DNA of 64,000 nucleotides, taken from NCBI RefSeq assembly GCF_900113735.1, contig NZ_FOQM01000001.1, positions 248,001 through 312,000 on the forward strand. Direction: 5' to 3'. Positions within the stretch are counted from its first letter, which is position 1, and each line of letters opens with the position of its first letter. The notes under the pieces were generated by a model, which saw only the letters and a list, made by a program, of their open reading frames with translations, did not search any database and had not been told where the DNA came from. Made by a program: the position numbers and the translations under genes. Positions 23,045 to 31,601 of this stretch are shown here, in pieces. The stretch is from Bradyrhizobium sp. Gha (lineage in GTDB: Bacteria; Pseudomonadota; Alphaproteobacteria; Rhizobiales; Xanthobacteraceae).

Positions 23045-25108
23045 CTAGTCCAGGCTCTTGAGCGTGTTCGCCCAGTTGACGCCGTCGGCGAGAAAGTCGG
23101 TGAAGCCGCTCTGGCGGTATTGGGCCGGCACCATGGCGTCGGCACCGAGGATACGGAAGTATTTCGAGATCAGCGGATTGTTGTTGACCGCCTGGCGGAT
23201 CGCCAACGCGATCTCGATGGCGTTGGCGACGAGGCCATAGCCCTCCAGCTCCATTTGCCGCCGCGAGATATCGAGGCTGGCGATGAGTTGCTGGTTCGGG
23301 CTGGTGGAGGCGTGCGTGAACACGGCCTCCTTGAACTGCTGCTCAACGGTGTGGAACTCGACGTCCTTGACCGACAGCATCGACCCTTGCCGGATTGCCG
23401 ACATCGACTTGTGGGTTGAGTTGGTCTGGTAGACGCGCAGGCGGATCTGTCGCGGATCGGGAATAAGCCGGGTCTTGAGCAGCACCTCGTCGGACGGATT
23501 CTTGCCGAGCTCGGCCTGCTGTTTCTCGTAGGCAGCGACCGACTTCGGATCATGCATCCAGGATTCGATCTCATTGGCGGCGCCGAGGCCAGTTCGGCGG
23601 CGCAGGAACGGTGAGAAGCGTGCAAAGCCGAACCAGGCTTCGTCCCACAGGAAGATCAGGTCGGGCTTGATGGCGAGGCATTCCTCCATCACCCGGCGGG
23701 TATTGTAGATGTGGCCGTCGAAGGTGCAGTTGGTCAGGTCAAGCATCTTGACGCGGTCGAGCCGGCCGTCGGCCTTGGCGCCGAGCAGCGCCTGCTTGAT
23801 CGTCGCCAGCGGCACCGCGCCATACATCGAATATTCCGTCATCGGGAACGCTTCGACATAGAGCGGCTGGGCGCCGGCCAGCACCATGCCGTAATGATGC
23901 GACTTGTGGCAGTTGCGATCGACGATCGCGATGTCACCAGGCGCGAGCAGCGCCTGCACCGCCATCTTGTTGGAGGTCGAGGTGCCGTTGGTCACGAAGA
24001 AGACGCGATCGGCGCCGAGCGCCCTCGCCGCCTTCTCCTGCGCCTTCTTGATATTGCCGGTCGGCTCCAGCATGCTGTCGAGGCCGCCCGTTGTGGCGCT
24101 GCTCTCGGCCAGGAACAGGTTCGGGCCGTAGAACTCGCCCATGTCGCGGATCCAGTCGGATTTGAAGATCGACTTGCCGCGGGCGATCGGCAGCGCATGG
24201 AAGGTGCCGATCGGACGCTGCGCGTATTTCTTGAGATTGTCGAAGAACGGCGTGTCGTAGCGGTCCTGGATACCTTCGAGGATCGACAGATGCAGCTCCA
24301 GCAGCTCCTCCACAGAATAGAAGATGCGGCGGACGACGTTAGCCTCCGGATTGCCGGCGAGTTCCTCGACGTCGCGGTTCGAGATCATGTAGAGGTCGAG
24401 CTCGGGCCTGATCCGCTTGATGATCTGGGCGAGCCGCAGCGCGGACGCATCGGATTCATCCTTGAGGTTGGCCATAGCCGTCATCGAACGGAGGACGGGC
24501 GCATCGTGCCGCGAGCGCAGCCCGAAGCCCTCGTTGATGACGACGGCGCCGAGGTTGGGATTGAGCATCGTCGCGCAGAAGGCGTCTTCGAGGCTGCCGA
24601 CGATGACGGGCTCGTAGATGAAGCCATCTTCGGGGCGGCGCAGCTTGCGCCACTCGGCCGCCAGTGCCGGCCATTGACTGGACGACACGCCTGTCACAAT
24701 CAAGGTCTCGAAATAAGGCCGGCGTCCCTTGTGCCCCGCGAAGGTCGGCGGCACCAGCTCAGGCGCATCGCCATTGCCGTCATCCCTTTCATTCCAGTCA
24801 CCGGCATGCTGGCGGAAGGATCGCGTGGCCAAAGCCTGCGTGATCCGGGTCGCGAGCGACAACGACGCTGCCGCATCGCCGCTCGAGGCTGCTTCGCGCA
24901 GGGCCGCCATCAATTGCAGGCCGGGATAGCCGTGGAATTCTTCAGTGACCGACAGACCGGCGAGCGCAGCGTCATACCCCGCGCGATGACCCCCGCGGGC
25001 CCAGACCTTCGCGGACTCGACCAGATCACGCCAATCGTCTGCCCGTGCGCCGGGACCGGAAAAGAACTGGTCGATGCGCTTCTGCGCGGCCTTGCTGTCC
25101 TTGGACAT
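23045..25108 (-). CDS. Orn/Lys/Arg-type PLP decarboxylase, truncated by in-frame TAG
   Basis: 687 residues from the ATG at 25108 (good GGGAGAG site) to a TAG at 23045. The fold-type I decarboxylase core is present: FFVTNGTSTSNKMAVQ, DRNCHKSHHYG, WDEAWFGFARF and the PLP lysine K567 in STHKSMSA. About 230 residues before the core form a receiver-like wing domain. The stop removes the C-terminal domain, whose sequence resumes in the same frame downstream; the uninterrupted protein would be 917 residues. Substrate could be arginine, lysine or ornithine. A FixK-type box lies 73 bp upstream. Confidence 0.85.
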   Translation of the reverse strand: MSKDSKAAQKRIDQFFSGPGARADDWRDLVESAKVWARGGHRAGYDAALAGLSVTEEFHGYPGLQLMAALREAASSGDAAASLSLATRITQALATRSFRQHAGDWNERDDGNGDAPELVPPTFAGHKGRRPYFETLIVTGVSSSQWPALAAEWRKLRRPEDGFIYEPVIVGSLEDAFCATMLNPNLGAVVINEGFGLRSRHDAPVLRSMTAMANLKDESDASALRLAQIIKRIRPELDLYMISNRDVEELAGNPEANVVRRIFYSVEELLELHLSILEGIQDRYDTPFFDNLKKYAQRPIGTFHALPIARGKSIFKSDWIRDMGEFYGPNLFLAESSATTGGLDSMLEPTGNIKKAQEKAARALGADRVFFVTNGTSTSNKMAVQALLAPGDIAIVDRNCHKSHHYGMVLAGAQPLYVEAFPMTEYSMYGAVPLATIKQALLGAKADGRLDRVKMLDLTNCTFDGHIYNTRRVMEECLAIKPDLIFLWDEAWFGFARFSPFLRRRTGLGAANEIESWMHDPKSVAAYEKQQAELGKNPSDEVLLKTRLIPDPRQIRLRVYQTNSTHKSMSAIRQGSMLSVKDVEFHTVEQQFKEAVFTHASTSPNQQLIASLDISRRQMELEGYGLVANAIEIALAIRQAVNNNPLISKYFRILGADAMVPAQYRQSGFTDFLADGVNWANTLKSLD

Positions 25109-25174
25109 GTGTCTCTCCCGGTCTTCTGGCGCGAAAGGTGATGCGGGATCGTGAGTGCGGCGCCGCTCACGGCA

Positions 25175-25188
25175 TTGATTCAAATCAA
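25175..25188. promoter_or_regulatory. FixK/FNR-type box (TTGATTCAAATCAA)
   Basis: Perfect TTGA-N6-TCAA. Centre 73 bp upstream of the decarboxylase start at 25108; it lies between the SulP stop and that start, so it can only serve the decarboxylase operon. Confidence 0.78.
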
Positions 25189-25244
25189 CGGTTGCGTGCG
25201 CCGCCCGGACACGCGCCAGCCGTTCGCATCGCAACAAGACGGAG

Positions 25245-26948
25245 TCAGGCCGTTCGCTGCGCGGTGGTCGCCTGGTCGTCGCCGAGCAAACTATCGAGCG
25301 ACCGTAGCCACTGGCCGCTATCGGTTTTGGCCGCGAGCCCTTCGGCGCGCAGGAGGTCGCGGAGCTGCGCATGCGCGCCGACGATGCAGAAGGTCACGCT
25401 GCGTGACGCGAGTTCGTCATGGAGCTCGTGCAGCATGCGCGCGCCTGCCAGATCGATATAGGGCGAGGCCGACAAGTCGCAGACCACCAGCCGGACGCCC
25501 GGCGCCGCCCGGAGGGCGATCAGAACGGTCTCCAGGATCGTCTCGGCATTGATGTAGAGCAGCGACGCTTCGGGCCGGAAGGCGATGATCCCGACCAAAG
25601 GCTCGATGCCCTCATGCCTCGCGCGGTCCGAATAACGCCCGCTGCCGGGCAAGCGGCCAAGGAACGCGACGTTTGGCCGCGAGGCCCGCGCCAGCAACAG
25701 GAAGATCGACGCGATCGACGCCAGCAGAACGCCCTGCAGGATGCCGAGCAGCAACACGGAGATCAGGGCGATCGCCGCCGCGCAGAAATCGATCCGGCTG
25801 ACCTGCCACATTCGCAGCAGCGCGCGGAGATCGATCAGCCTGTAGACGGCGGCCAAGACGATCGCCGCCAGCACCGCCTTGGGCAGATTGGTCAGCGCGC
25901 CCGTGAAGAACAGCAGGCAAAGCCCGAGGGTCACCGAGCAGATCACCAGCGCCAGCGGCGTGCGCGCACCGGCACTGTCGTTGACAGCCGATTGCGATAG
26001 TCCGCCGGCGACGGGATAGCCATGGCCGAAAGCAGCGGCGAGGTTCGCCGCGCCCAATCCGAGGAACTCCTGACGGACGTCGAGCTGATAGCCATGCTTG
26101 GCGGCAAAGCTGCGAGCCGCCGATACGCCTTCGATATAGGCGAGCAGCACGCAACCTGCGGCCAGCGGAAACAGGTCGTCGAATTCCAGCAGGCCGAATG
26201 TCGGAATCGCCAGCGCCGGCAACCCTTCCGGTATTTTCCCGGTAACGGGCACACCGAGGCCGGGCAAGCCCAGGAGCGTTGCGAGAATGATCGCAGCCGC
26301 AACGATGGTAATGCCAACGGGCTTGCCCGGCAGGAGCCGCTCGCCAAGCAAGAGAAGCAAGAGCGCGACGGCGCCGATGCCCAGGACCAGCGGATCGACC
26401 CCGCCGAGCTGCCCAACCAATTTGCCGGCGCGATCGAAGAAATTGTGGCCGCCACCGGCGACCCCGAGCAGGCTCGGCAACTGGCTCATGATGATGGTGA
26501 GTCCGGCGCCGGCCTTGAAGCCGACCAGAATGCTGTCGCTGACGAGGCGGACGAGCACGCTGAGCTTGAACAGCCAGGCGATGAAGCACAGCACCGCCAC
26601 CGCAAAGGCTGCAAGGCTGGCGATCTGGGCGTAGCGGACCGCATCTCCTCCGGCCAGCACGCCGACGGTGGCTGCAATCATCAAGGAGATTGCCGAGGTC
26701 GGGCCGATCGCGAGCTGGCGCGACGAGCCGAGCAGCGCATAGCCGATGCCGCCGAGCATGTAGCCATAGACGCCGATCTGCGGCGGCAAGCCGGCGAGCG
26801 CCGCATAGGCGAGCGAAACCGGGATCGCGTAAGCGGCCAGTGTGATGCCGGCGACCGCGTCGCACGGCAGCCATTCGCGGCGATAGGCGGCGAGCCAGCC
26901 GAACGGCGGGAAGTAACGTGTCCAGCCGGGATCTGGAGGCGAATTCAT
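25245..26948 (-). CDS. SulP-family anion transporter with STAS domain
   Basis: 567 residues from the ATG at 26948, overlapping the DUF1275 stop by 4 bp. About 10-12 hydrophobic helices with SulP blocks (YAIPVSLAYAALAGLPPQIG, GPTSAISLM, GYPVAGGLSQSAVNDSAGA) precede a C-terminal STAS domain (about 440-555; VVCDLSASPYIDLAGARML). Family members carry sulfate, bicarbonate or other anions. No carbonic anhydrase or sulfate-assimilation gene is adjacent, so the substrate stays open. It is probably co-transcribed with DUF1275 from the FixK-type box at 27691. Confidence 0.87.
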   Translation of the reverse strand: MNSPPDPGWTRYFPPFGWLAAYRREWLPCDAVAGITLAAYAIPVSLAYAALAGLPPQIGVYGYMLGGIGYALLGSSRQLAIGPTSAISLMIAATVGVLAGGDAVRYAQIASLAAFAVAVLCFIAWLFKLSVLVRLVSDSILVGFKAGAGLTIIMSQLPSLLGVAGGGHNFFDRAGKLVGQLGGVDPLVLGIGAVALLLLLLGERLLPGKPVGITIVAAAIILATLLGLPGLGVPVTGKIPEGLPALAIPTFGLLEFDDLFPLAAGCVLLAYIEGVSAARSFAAKHGYQLDVRQEFLGLGAANLAAAFGHGYPVAGGLSQSAVNDSAGARTPLALVICSVTLGLCLLFFTGALTNLPKAVLAAIVLAAVYRLIDLRALLRMWQVSRIDFCAAAIALISVLLLGILQGVLLASIASIFLLLARASRPNVAFLGRLPGSGRYSDRARHEGIEPLVGIIAFRPEASLLYINAETILETVLIALRAAPGVRLVVCDLSASPYIDLAGARMLHELHDELASRSVTFCIVGAHAQLRDLLRAEGLAAKTDSGQWLRSLDSLLGDDQATTAQRTA

Positions 26949-27625
26949 TGGGTCACCTCGCGTGGCGTCGCTTCGAAGCGCAGCAGCACAATCAGCAGCG
27001 CGACCACGGGAAGACCGAGCGCGAGGTTGGGAATGGACCTGGTGGCAAAAGCACCGACCGCCGCGCCGCAGCCGAACACCGCACACAGCGCATAGAAGAT
27101 GGCCGACTTGCGCAGCGTCCCGAGCGGCGCGCCTCCGCACACGATCGCGAAGAGATTCTCGACGAATTGTCGCATGTTACCGGTGATCATCACCGTGCTG
27201 CAAACCGTTCCCTCGACCTTGACGAACATCGCTGCCTGTATGGCCGCGACCATGGAAATACCGAGCGTTCCGGCGAGGTCCGGCAGACGGTTGTGCAGGA
27301 TGCCGATCGTGATCAGGAACAGGATCTCCAGCAGGATGCTGAGTGCGCTGGCCCTCTCGCCGGCGACGCGGCGCAGCCAGGCGGCGATCACGATGCCGAA
27401 GGTGAAGGCAAGGATCGGCGGAACGAAGTGCAATGCCTCCGCCCACTCACCTCCCATCGCATGAACCCACAGGAAGATCACATTGGCGGTCTGCGCATTC
27501 GCCAGCACGCCGTGAATGATCCAGGTGTAGGCGTCGATGAAGCCGCCGGCGAAGGCCAGCAGCAGGACAATCTCGACAGTTTCATCGCGGCGGATGGCGC
27601 CGGCTGCAACGTCCAGGGTACTCAT
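26945..27625 (-). CDS. DUF1275 (YoaK-type) membrane protein
   Basis: 226 residues with about six hydrophobic segments. The N-terminal LLAFAGGFIDAYTWI and internal TGNMRQFVENLF are DUF1275 signatures. Function of the family is unknown; a small-molecule permease role has been suggested by its topology. It overlaps the SulP gene by 4 bp. The start is 72 bp from the FixK-type box at 27691, which is shared with the divergent AspT-like gene. Confidence 0.83.
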   Translation of the reverse strand: MSTLDVAAGAIRRDETVEIVLLLAFAGGFIDAYTWIIHGVLANAQTANVIFLWVHAMGGEWAEALHFVPPILAFTFGIVIAAWLRRVAGERASALSILLEILFLITIGILHNRLPDLAGTLGISMVAAIQAAMFVKVEGTVCSTVMITGNMRQFVENLFAIVCGGAPLGTLRKSAIFYALCAVFGCGAAVGAFATRSIPNLALGLPVVALLIVLLRFEATPREVTQ

Positions 27626-27690
27626 GTCGGCAAAGCGGCTCTCGCAAACACTTCATCAAATCATAGGCATCGCCTCGTCCGTGCCGAGGC

Positions 27691-27704
27691 TTGATCTGGA
27701 TCAA
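27691..27704. promoter_or_regulatory. FixK/FNR-type box (TTGATCTGGATCAA)
   Basis: Perfect TTGA-N6-TCAA between divergent genes; centre 72 bp from 27625 (minus) and 63 bp from 27761 (plus). Confidence 0.8.
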
Positions 27705-27760
27705 GCAATCTTTCCCCGCCGCCAATCAAATCGCAGCAAAGCGCCCCGGGGAACGCGACC

Positions 27761-29449
27761 ATGGATACCGTCAGGTGGATCATCACCACCGCACCGGAGA
27801 TCTTCCTGCTGCTGGCGATTGCGATCGGAACCATCCTCGGCCGCATCAAGCTTCGCGGTTTCTCGATCGGTACCACCGCATGCATCCTGATCGTCGCCGT
27901 GTTGATCGGACAACTCGGCAGCTTCACGTTCCCGCCGGTCCTGCGGGCGATCCTGTTCAGCCTCTTCGTCTTCACGATCGGCTACCGGTCGGGACCGGAG
28001 TTTTTTGCCTCTCTCAGTCTGCGCACTCTCGCGCAGGTCGTGCTGGCGCTGGTGATCGGCGCGACGGGCCTGGTGCTCGTGCTCATCTTCGCCCACGCGT
28101 TCAAGCTCGACACCGGAACGGCCGCGGGTCTCACCGCCGGGGCGCTGACGCAATCCTCGGTGATCGGCACGGCATCGGGCGCGCTGGCACAACTCGGCCT
28201 GCCTGCCGATGTGTTGAAGCAGCAGGAAGCCAATATCGCGGCCGGTTATGCCGTGACCTATGTGCTCGGATACATCCTGACGCTGCTGTTCGTGCCGTTC
28301 GTCGCACCGCGGCTGATGCGGATCGATCTCAAGGCCGAAGCCAAGAAGCTCGAGGCGGAGCTTGCCGGCGGCACTCCGGCGAAAACGGAGAATCTTTCCT
28401 ATCGCAAATTCCAGGCCCGCGCCTATCGGGTCTCGACCGCCGCAGGCCGCACGATCGAGGCCATCGAGGCGGACATCGGTGGCCGGACCATCGTCGAGCG
28501 GATCGTCCGTCGCGGCGCGGATGTCCCCCCGCACAGGAAGGCAATGCTCGAGGACGGCGACGACATCGTCCTGACCGGGCCGACTGCGGCCATCGTCGCG
28601 GCAAAGCCCGTCATCGGCCAGGAAATCGATGCCGACGAGCTGTTGCGCAGCCTGCCTGGCAACGTGATCGAGGTGTTGGTGGAGAACCGTAAGCTGCACG
28701 GCCGATCGATCCGCGAGGTGGCCGAGATCGTCGGCGACAATGCACGCGGCGTCTTCCTGCGCGCTCTCACGCGGATGGACCGCGACGTGCCGCTGGGCCC
28801 CGACACGCGCGTCTATCTCGGCGACGTCATGACGCTGGTCGGCAGCACCGGCAACATCGCGCGCGCGACAGCGCAGGTTGGCCACGCGCTCAACGCCGGC
28901 GACCGGACCGACATCGCCTTCCTCGCCGCCGGCATCGCCGTCGGCCTCCTCGCCGGACTTGCCAGCATCAAGGTCGGCGCGGTCGCCCTGACGCTCGGTG
29001 GTGGTGGCGGCGCGCTGATCGCAGGCCTCGCCTGCGGTTGGCTGCGCTCGCGGAAGCCGACCCTGGGCGCGCTGCCGCCGGCGGCGCAGCAGACGCTGAG
29101 CGACATCGGCCTCGGCGGCTTCATCGCGGCGATCGGGCTCGGCAACGGTCTCGCAGCCTGGTCCGCGATCCAGGCCCATGGCCTGCTGCTGGTCGGCATG
29201 GGTATCGCCGTCACGCTGATCCCGATGACGGTCGGAACGCTCGTTGCGTGCTACATTCTCCGCATGAATCCGGTCGTCATCTGCGGGGCGCTGGCCGGCG
29301 CCATGACCGTCGATGCCGCCGTCACGAGCGCCTGCGACGTCGCCGAGAGCCAGACGCCGGTGCTCGGCGTCGCCGTGCCCTATGCGATCGGCAACGTCGT
29401 GCTGACGGTGCTCGGTCCGATCGTGGTCGCCGCGACTTTCGAGGGGTGA
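27761..29449 (+). CDS. Second AspT-family carrier with TrkA_C domains
   Basis: 562 residues with two helical halves separated by a cytosolic part holding two TrkA_C-like domains (about 205-370). Family blocks are FVFTIGYRSGPEFF, TAGALTQSSVIGTASGAL and GALAGAMTVDAAVTSACD near the end. It is more distant from canonical AspT than the gene at 20636-22336. No decarboxylase sits beside it; an IalB-type periplasmic protein follows 72 bp downstream. Substrate unknown. The FixK-type box at 27691 is 63 bp upstream. Confidence 0.82.
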   Translation: MDTVRWIITTAPEIFLLLAIAIGTILGRIKLRGFSIGTTACILIVAVLIGQLGSFTFPPVLRAILFSLFVFTIGYRSGPEFFASLSLRTLAQVVLALVIGATGLVLVLIFAHAFKLDTGTAAGLTAGALTQSSVIGTASGALAQLGLPADVLKQQEANIAAGYAVTYVLGYILTLLFVPFVAPRLMRIDLKAEAKKLEAELAGGTPAKTENLSYRKFQARAYRVSTAAGRTIEAIEADIGGRTIVERIVRRGADVPPHRKAMLEDGDDIVLTGPTAAIVAAKPVIGQEIDADELLRSLPGNVIEVLVENRKLHGRSIREVAEIVGDNARGVFLRALTRMDRDVPLGPDTRVYLGDVMTLVGSTGNIARATAQVGHALNAGDRTDIAFLAAGIAVGLLAGLASIKVGAVALTLGGGGGALIAGLACGWLRSRKPTLGALPPAAQQTLSDIGLGGFIAAIGLGNGLAAWSAIQAHGLLLVGMGIAVTLIPMTVGTLVACYILRMNPVVICGALAGAMTVDAAVTSACDVAESQTPVLGVAVPYAIGNVVLTVLGPIVVAATFEG

Positions 29450-29476
29450 GGGAGTTCGCGATGCGCAGAAATGAGC

Positions 29477-29512
29477 CCGGATCTTGAGCCGGATCTTGGG
29501 CCGGATCTTGGA
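29477..29512 (+). repeat. Three 12-bp tandem repeats upstream of the IalB gene
   Basis: Three adjacent copies of CCGGATCTTGRR just in front of the ribosome site of the IalB-like gene. They are in frame with it and would read PDLE-PDLG-PDLG from an ATG at 29471 if an extended N-terminus were translated. Confidence 0.7.
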
Positions 29513-29521
29513 GTTGCAACG

Positions 29522-30106
29522 ATGCCTCGTCCTCTTGATGCTCTCTGCGGTCTCCTGAGCGCCGCGGTCCTGGCGACGGCGGCAAGCTCGGGCATCGCGG
29601 CGCCGAAAGCGGCGCAAGCCGACACGGCCGCGGAGGTCGCAACGCGCGGTCAGCGCGAAGCCAAGGACATCACCTATGGCGACTGGCAAAAGCTCTGCTT
29701 CAAAGCTGGTGGCGCGCCGATGCTGTGTCGGACCTCGATCACAGGAAAATTCCCCACCGGACAAACGGCCGTTCGCGTTGACCTGATCGAGCGCGAGAAT
29801 GCACCCAACGTGCGGCTGCAATTGTTCGTGCCTGTGGGCATGTACCTGCAACAGGCGCCGAAGCTGAGCATCGACGGCGGGCCCCCCGTCCGCGTGCCCT
29901 ACACCTGGTGCCTGGCCAATCAATGCATCGCAGCCGACGTAGCGGCACCGAAAATCATCGAGGGGATGGAGGCCGGCAAGGCGCTGACGCTCGAACTGGT
30001 CGATACCAACCTCCTCGCCCTCACGACTGCGATCCCGTTGGCGCAATTCGCGGCCGCCCACAGCGGCGTGCCGGCCAAGACGCTGGAGCAATATGTCGAG
30101 GAGTGA
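29522..30106 (+). CDS. Invasion-associated locus B (IalB) family protein
   Basis: 194 residues from the ATG at 29522, preceded by GGAG. The signal peptide covers about residues 1-33 (AVLATAASSGIAA). The mature part has IalB-family features: YGDWQKLCFKAGGAPMLCRT, LFVPVGMYLQQAPKLSIDG, and paired cysteines in TWCLANQCIAAD. IalB homologues are periplasmic or envelope proteins widespread in rhizobia with no agreed biochemical role. An in-frame ATG at 29471 would add 17 repeat residues, but it would precede the signal peptide, so it is less likely. It lies in the transcript started at 27691. Confidence 0.82.
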   Translation: MPRPLDALCGLLSAAVLATAASSGIAAPKAAQADTAAEVATRGQREAKDITYGDWQKLCFKAGGAPMLCRTSITGKFPTGQTAVRVDLIERENAPNVRLQLFVPVGMYLQQAPKLSIDGGPPVRVPYTWCLANQCIAADVAAPKIIEGMEAGKALTLELVDTNLLALTTAIPLAQFAAAHSGVPAKTLEQYVEE

Positions 30107-30121
30107 AGTGACTGGCCGGCC

Positions 30122-30490
30122 CTAAGCGGCCGTCGCGCGCGTCACCGACTCGATCAGGACCTCTGCGGAAAACGGCTTCGTCAAATAAGCGACACACCCC
30201 GATGCGGTCGCCGCCGCGCGGTTTGCGGCGCTGTCGTTGCCGGTGATGTAAACCACCGGTGCGGTGACGCCCTGTTCAAGCAGTCGATGCCGCGCATCAA
30301 TCCCTGACTTTGCCCCGAGATTGATGTCGAGGATGATGCAAATCGCATCATCGAACTGGCCGTGGTCGAGCAAGGCACCTGCGGAGTCGAACAGCGTGGT
30401 CTCGAAACCGTGGCTGCGCAGCAGCCTATCCAGGCAGGCTCGCATGGACGGATCGTCATCGACGACAAACACGGATTCGCGCTGGGTCAA
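30122..30490 (-). CDS. Single-domain response regulator (receiver only)
   Basis: About 122 residues if started at TTG 30490 behind GGAAAGGCAG; an in-frame ORF extends to 30595 but its extra N-terminus does not look like a receiver. It has the acidic pocket VVDDDPS, phospho-acceptor Asp in IILDINLG, and the lysine in TKPFSAE. No output domain. Such proteins act as phosphate sinks or as inhibitors in FixL/FixJ-like circuits. It lies in the regulator cluster, convergent with the IalB gene. The start codon is uncertain. Confidence 0.75.
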   Translation of the reverse strand: MTQRESVFVVDDDPSMRACLDRLLRSHGFETTLFDSAGALLDHGQFDDAICIILDINLGAKSGIDARHRLLEQGVTAPVVYITGNDSAANRAAATASGCVAYLTKPFSAEVLIESVTRATAA

Positions 30491-30625
30491 GGCAGTCTGC
30501 CTTTCCGGAAGATGACGAAGTCGTGCGACGGTGCAGGGATACGGGATGTGAATGCTTCGCGTTTCCGAGCAGGCCTTCTGTGCACAATTGCACACGGCGC
30601 GCTGCGCCTGTCAACGCGGCTCAGT

Positions 30626-30639
30626 ATTGTCCTTTGGGG
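30626..30639 (-). promoter_or_regulatory. CCC-N3-GG-N-ACAAT motif upstream of receiver gene
   Basis: On the minus strand the site reads CCCCAAAGGACAAT, about 135 bp upstream of the receiver gene start. Two related copies occur in the same relative orientation upstream of the FixK-like gene. Possible binding site of the FixJ-like regulator. Confidence 0.35.
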
Positions 30640-30671
30640 AAGTCACAGCGTCGGAATGAACGGCCGACAAG

Positions 30672-31313
30672 CTAATGCTCGTCGCCGTCGAGCATGCCGA
30701 GCCGCTCCGCTATGGAAACGAGTTCCGCAAGCGAATGGACCTGCATCTTCTCCATCACCTGATGGCGATGCGCCTTCACCGTGCGTTCGCTGGTCCCGAG
30801 CTCATGGGCGATCTGCTTGTTGATCCGGCCACGAACAATGAGATCGAACACCTGGCGCTCGCGCTGCGTCAGCCTGAGCAGATGACCACGAAATGCATCC
30901 AGCCTGCTGCGCTGGGCGCGCGCCATTTCCTGACTGGCCAATGCGCGCTCGATTGCATCGATCAACTGCTCCGAGGAGATCGGCTTGGTCAGGAAGTCCT
31001 CCGCACCCGCCTTGATCGCCCGCACCGTGGTCGGCGTATCTGCATGTCCCGTCAGGAAGATGATCGGCAAAGTCGAGCCGGACGCGATCAAGTGAGCCTG
31101 TAGATCGGGGCCGCTCAGTCCCGGTATCCGCACGTCGAGCAGGATGCATCCCGCCTGCTCGTCGTTCGGCGCGGACTCCAGCAGCGCCTGTGACGACGCA
31201 TAGGTCGCGACATCGTAGCCCGCAAGCTTCAGCCGGCGTTCAATCGCCGTACGAAAGGACTCGTCGTCGTCGACAACGTGAACGAGGCCCGCCACCTTCC
31301 ACCTCTCGCGCAT
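30672..31313 (-). CDS. FixJ-family two-component response regulator
   Basis: 213 residues: receiver domain (about 10-125) with VVDDDES acidic pocket, phospho-acceptor in ILLDVRIPG, TGHAD and KPISSEQ, then a LuxR-type HTH (about 145-205; LTQRERQVFDLIVRGRINKQ). FixJ/TodR-type regulators typically activate a Crp/Fnr gene in response to a redox or oxygen sensor kinase. The FixK-like gene is divergent, 288 bp away. No FixL is encoded nearby. A GTG at 31295 with GAGAGG upstream is an alternative start. Confidence 0.87.
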   Translation of the reverse strand: MRERWKVAGLVHVVDDDESFRTAIERRLKLAGYDVATYASSQALLESAPNDEQAGCILLDVRIPGLSGPDLQAHLIASGSTLPIIFLTGHADTPTTVRAIKAGAEDFLTKPISSEQLIDAIERALASQEMARAQRSRLDAFRGHLLRLTQRERQVFDLIVRGRINKQIAHELGTSERTVKAHRHQVMEKMQVHSLAELVSIAERLGMLDGDEH

Positions 31314-31453
31314 TCAATGGGGACCGTTGAGGTCCTTTCGGTTTGAAATATCATCTTCAACAGTTTGGTAATGGAAATCTTTGCTTCGCACTGAGCCACA
31401 TTCGCGCAGCAGCTGCGCCTTCTCATCCCGCGCATCAAACGGCTTTTGCTGTC

Positions 31454-31481
31454 CCTTGGTACAATGCCCCTTGGGACAATG
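31454..31481 (+). promoter_or_regulatory. Tandem CCC-N3-GG-N-ACAAT motifs upstream of FixK-like gene
   Basis: Two near-copies in tandem (CCTTGGTACAATG and CCTTGGGACAATG, 15 bp apart), 120-150 bp upstream of the FixK-like start. The outer TGTCCC and GGGACA also form an inverted repeat. A third related site precedes the receiver gene. They may be FixJ-type operator sites. Confidence 0.4.
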
Positions 31482-31601
31482 GATTGAACCACCACCATAG
31501 CCGAAAATCAGCTTCGGCGGGAGTGGGTTAGCGCGGCGCATTTCCGGCCGAGATTGTTCGTCTGACCGACCGATTCGGCGACAAAGCTGTGGAGTTGGCC
31601 C

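Noticed and set aside
23045..23047. TAG as a pyrrolysine or recoded codon
   Set aside because: No sign of pyl genes or a recoding element here, and this enzyme family does not use pyrrolysine; nonsense change or sequence error is simpler.
27701..30091. 796-codon minus-strand open frame
   Set aside because: Antisense to the AspT-like carrier and IalB genes, which carry clear family motifs; composition is typical of a shadow frame.
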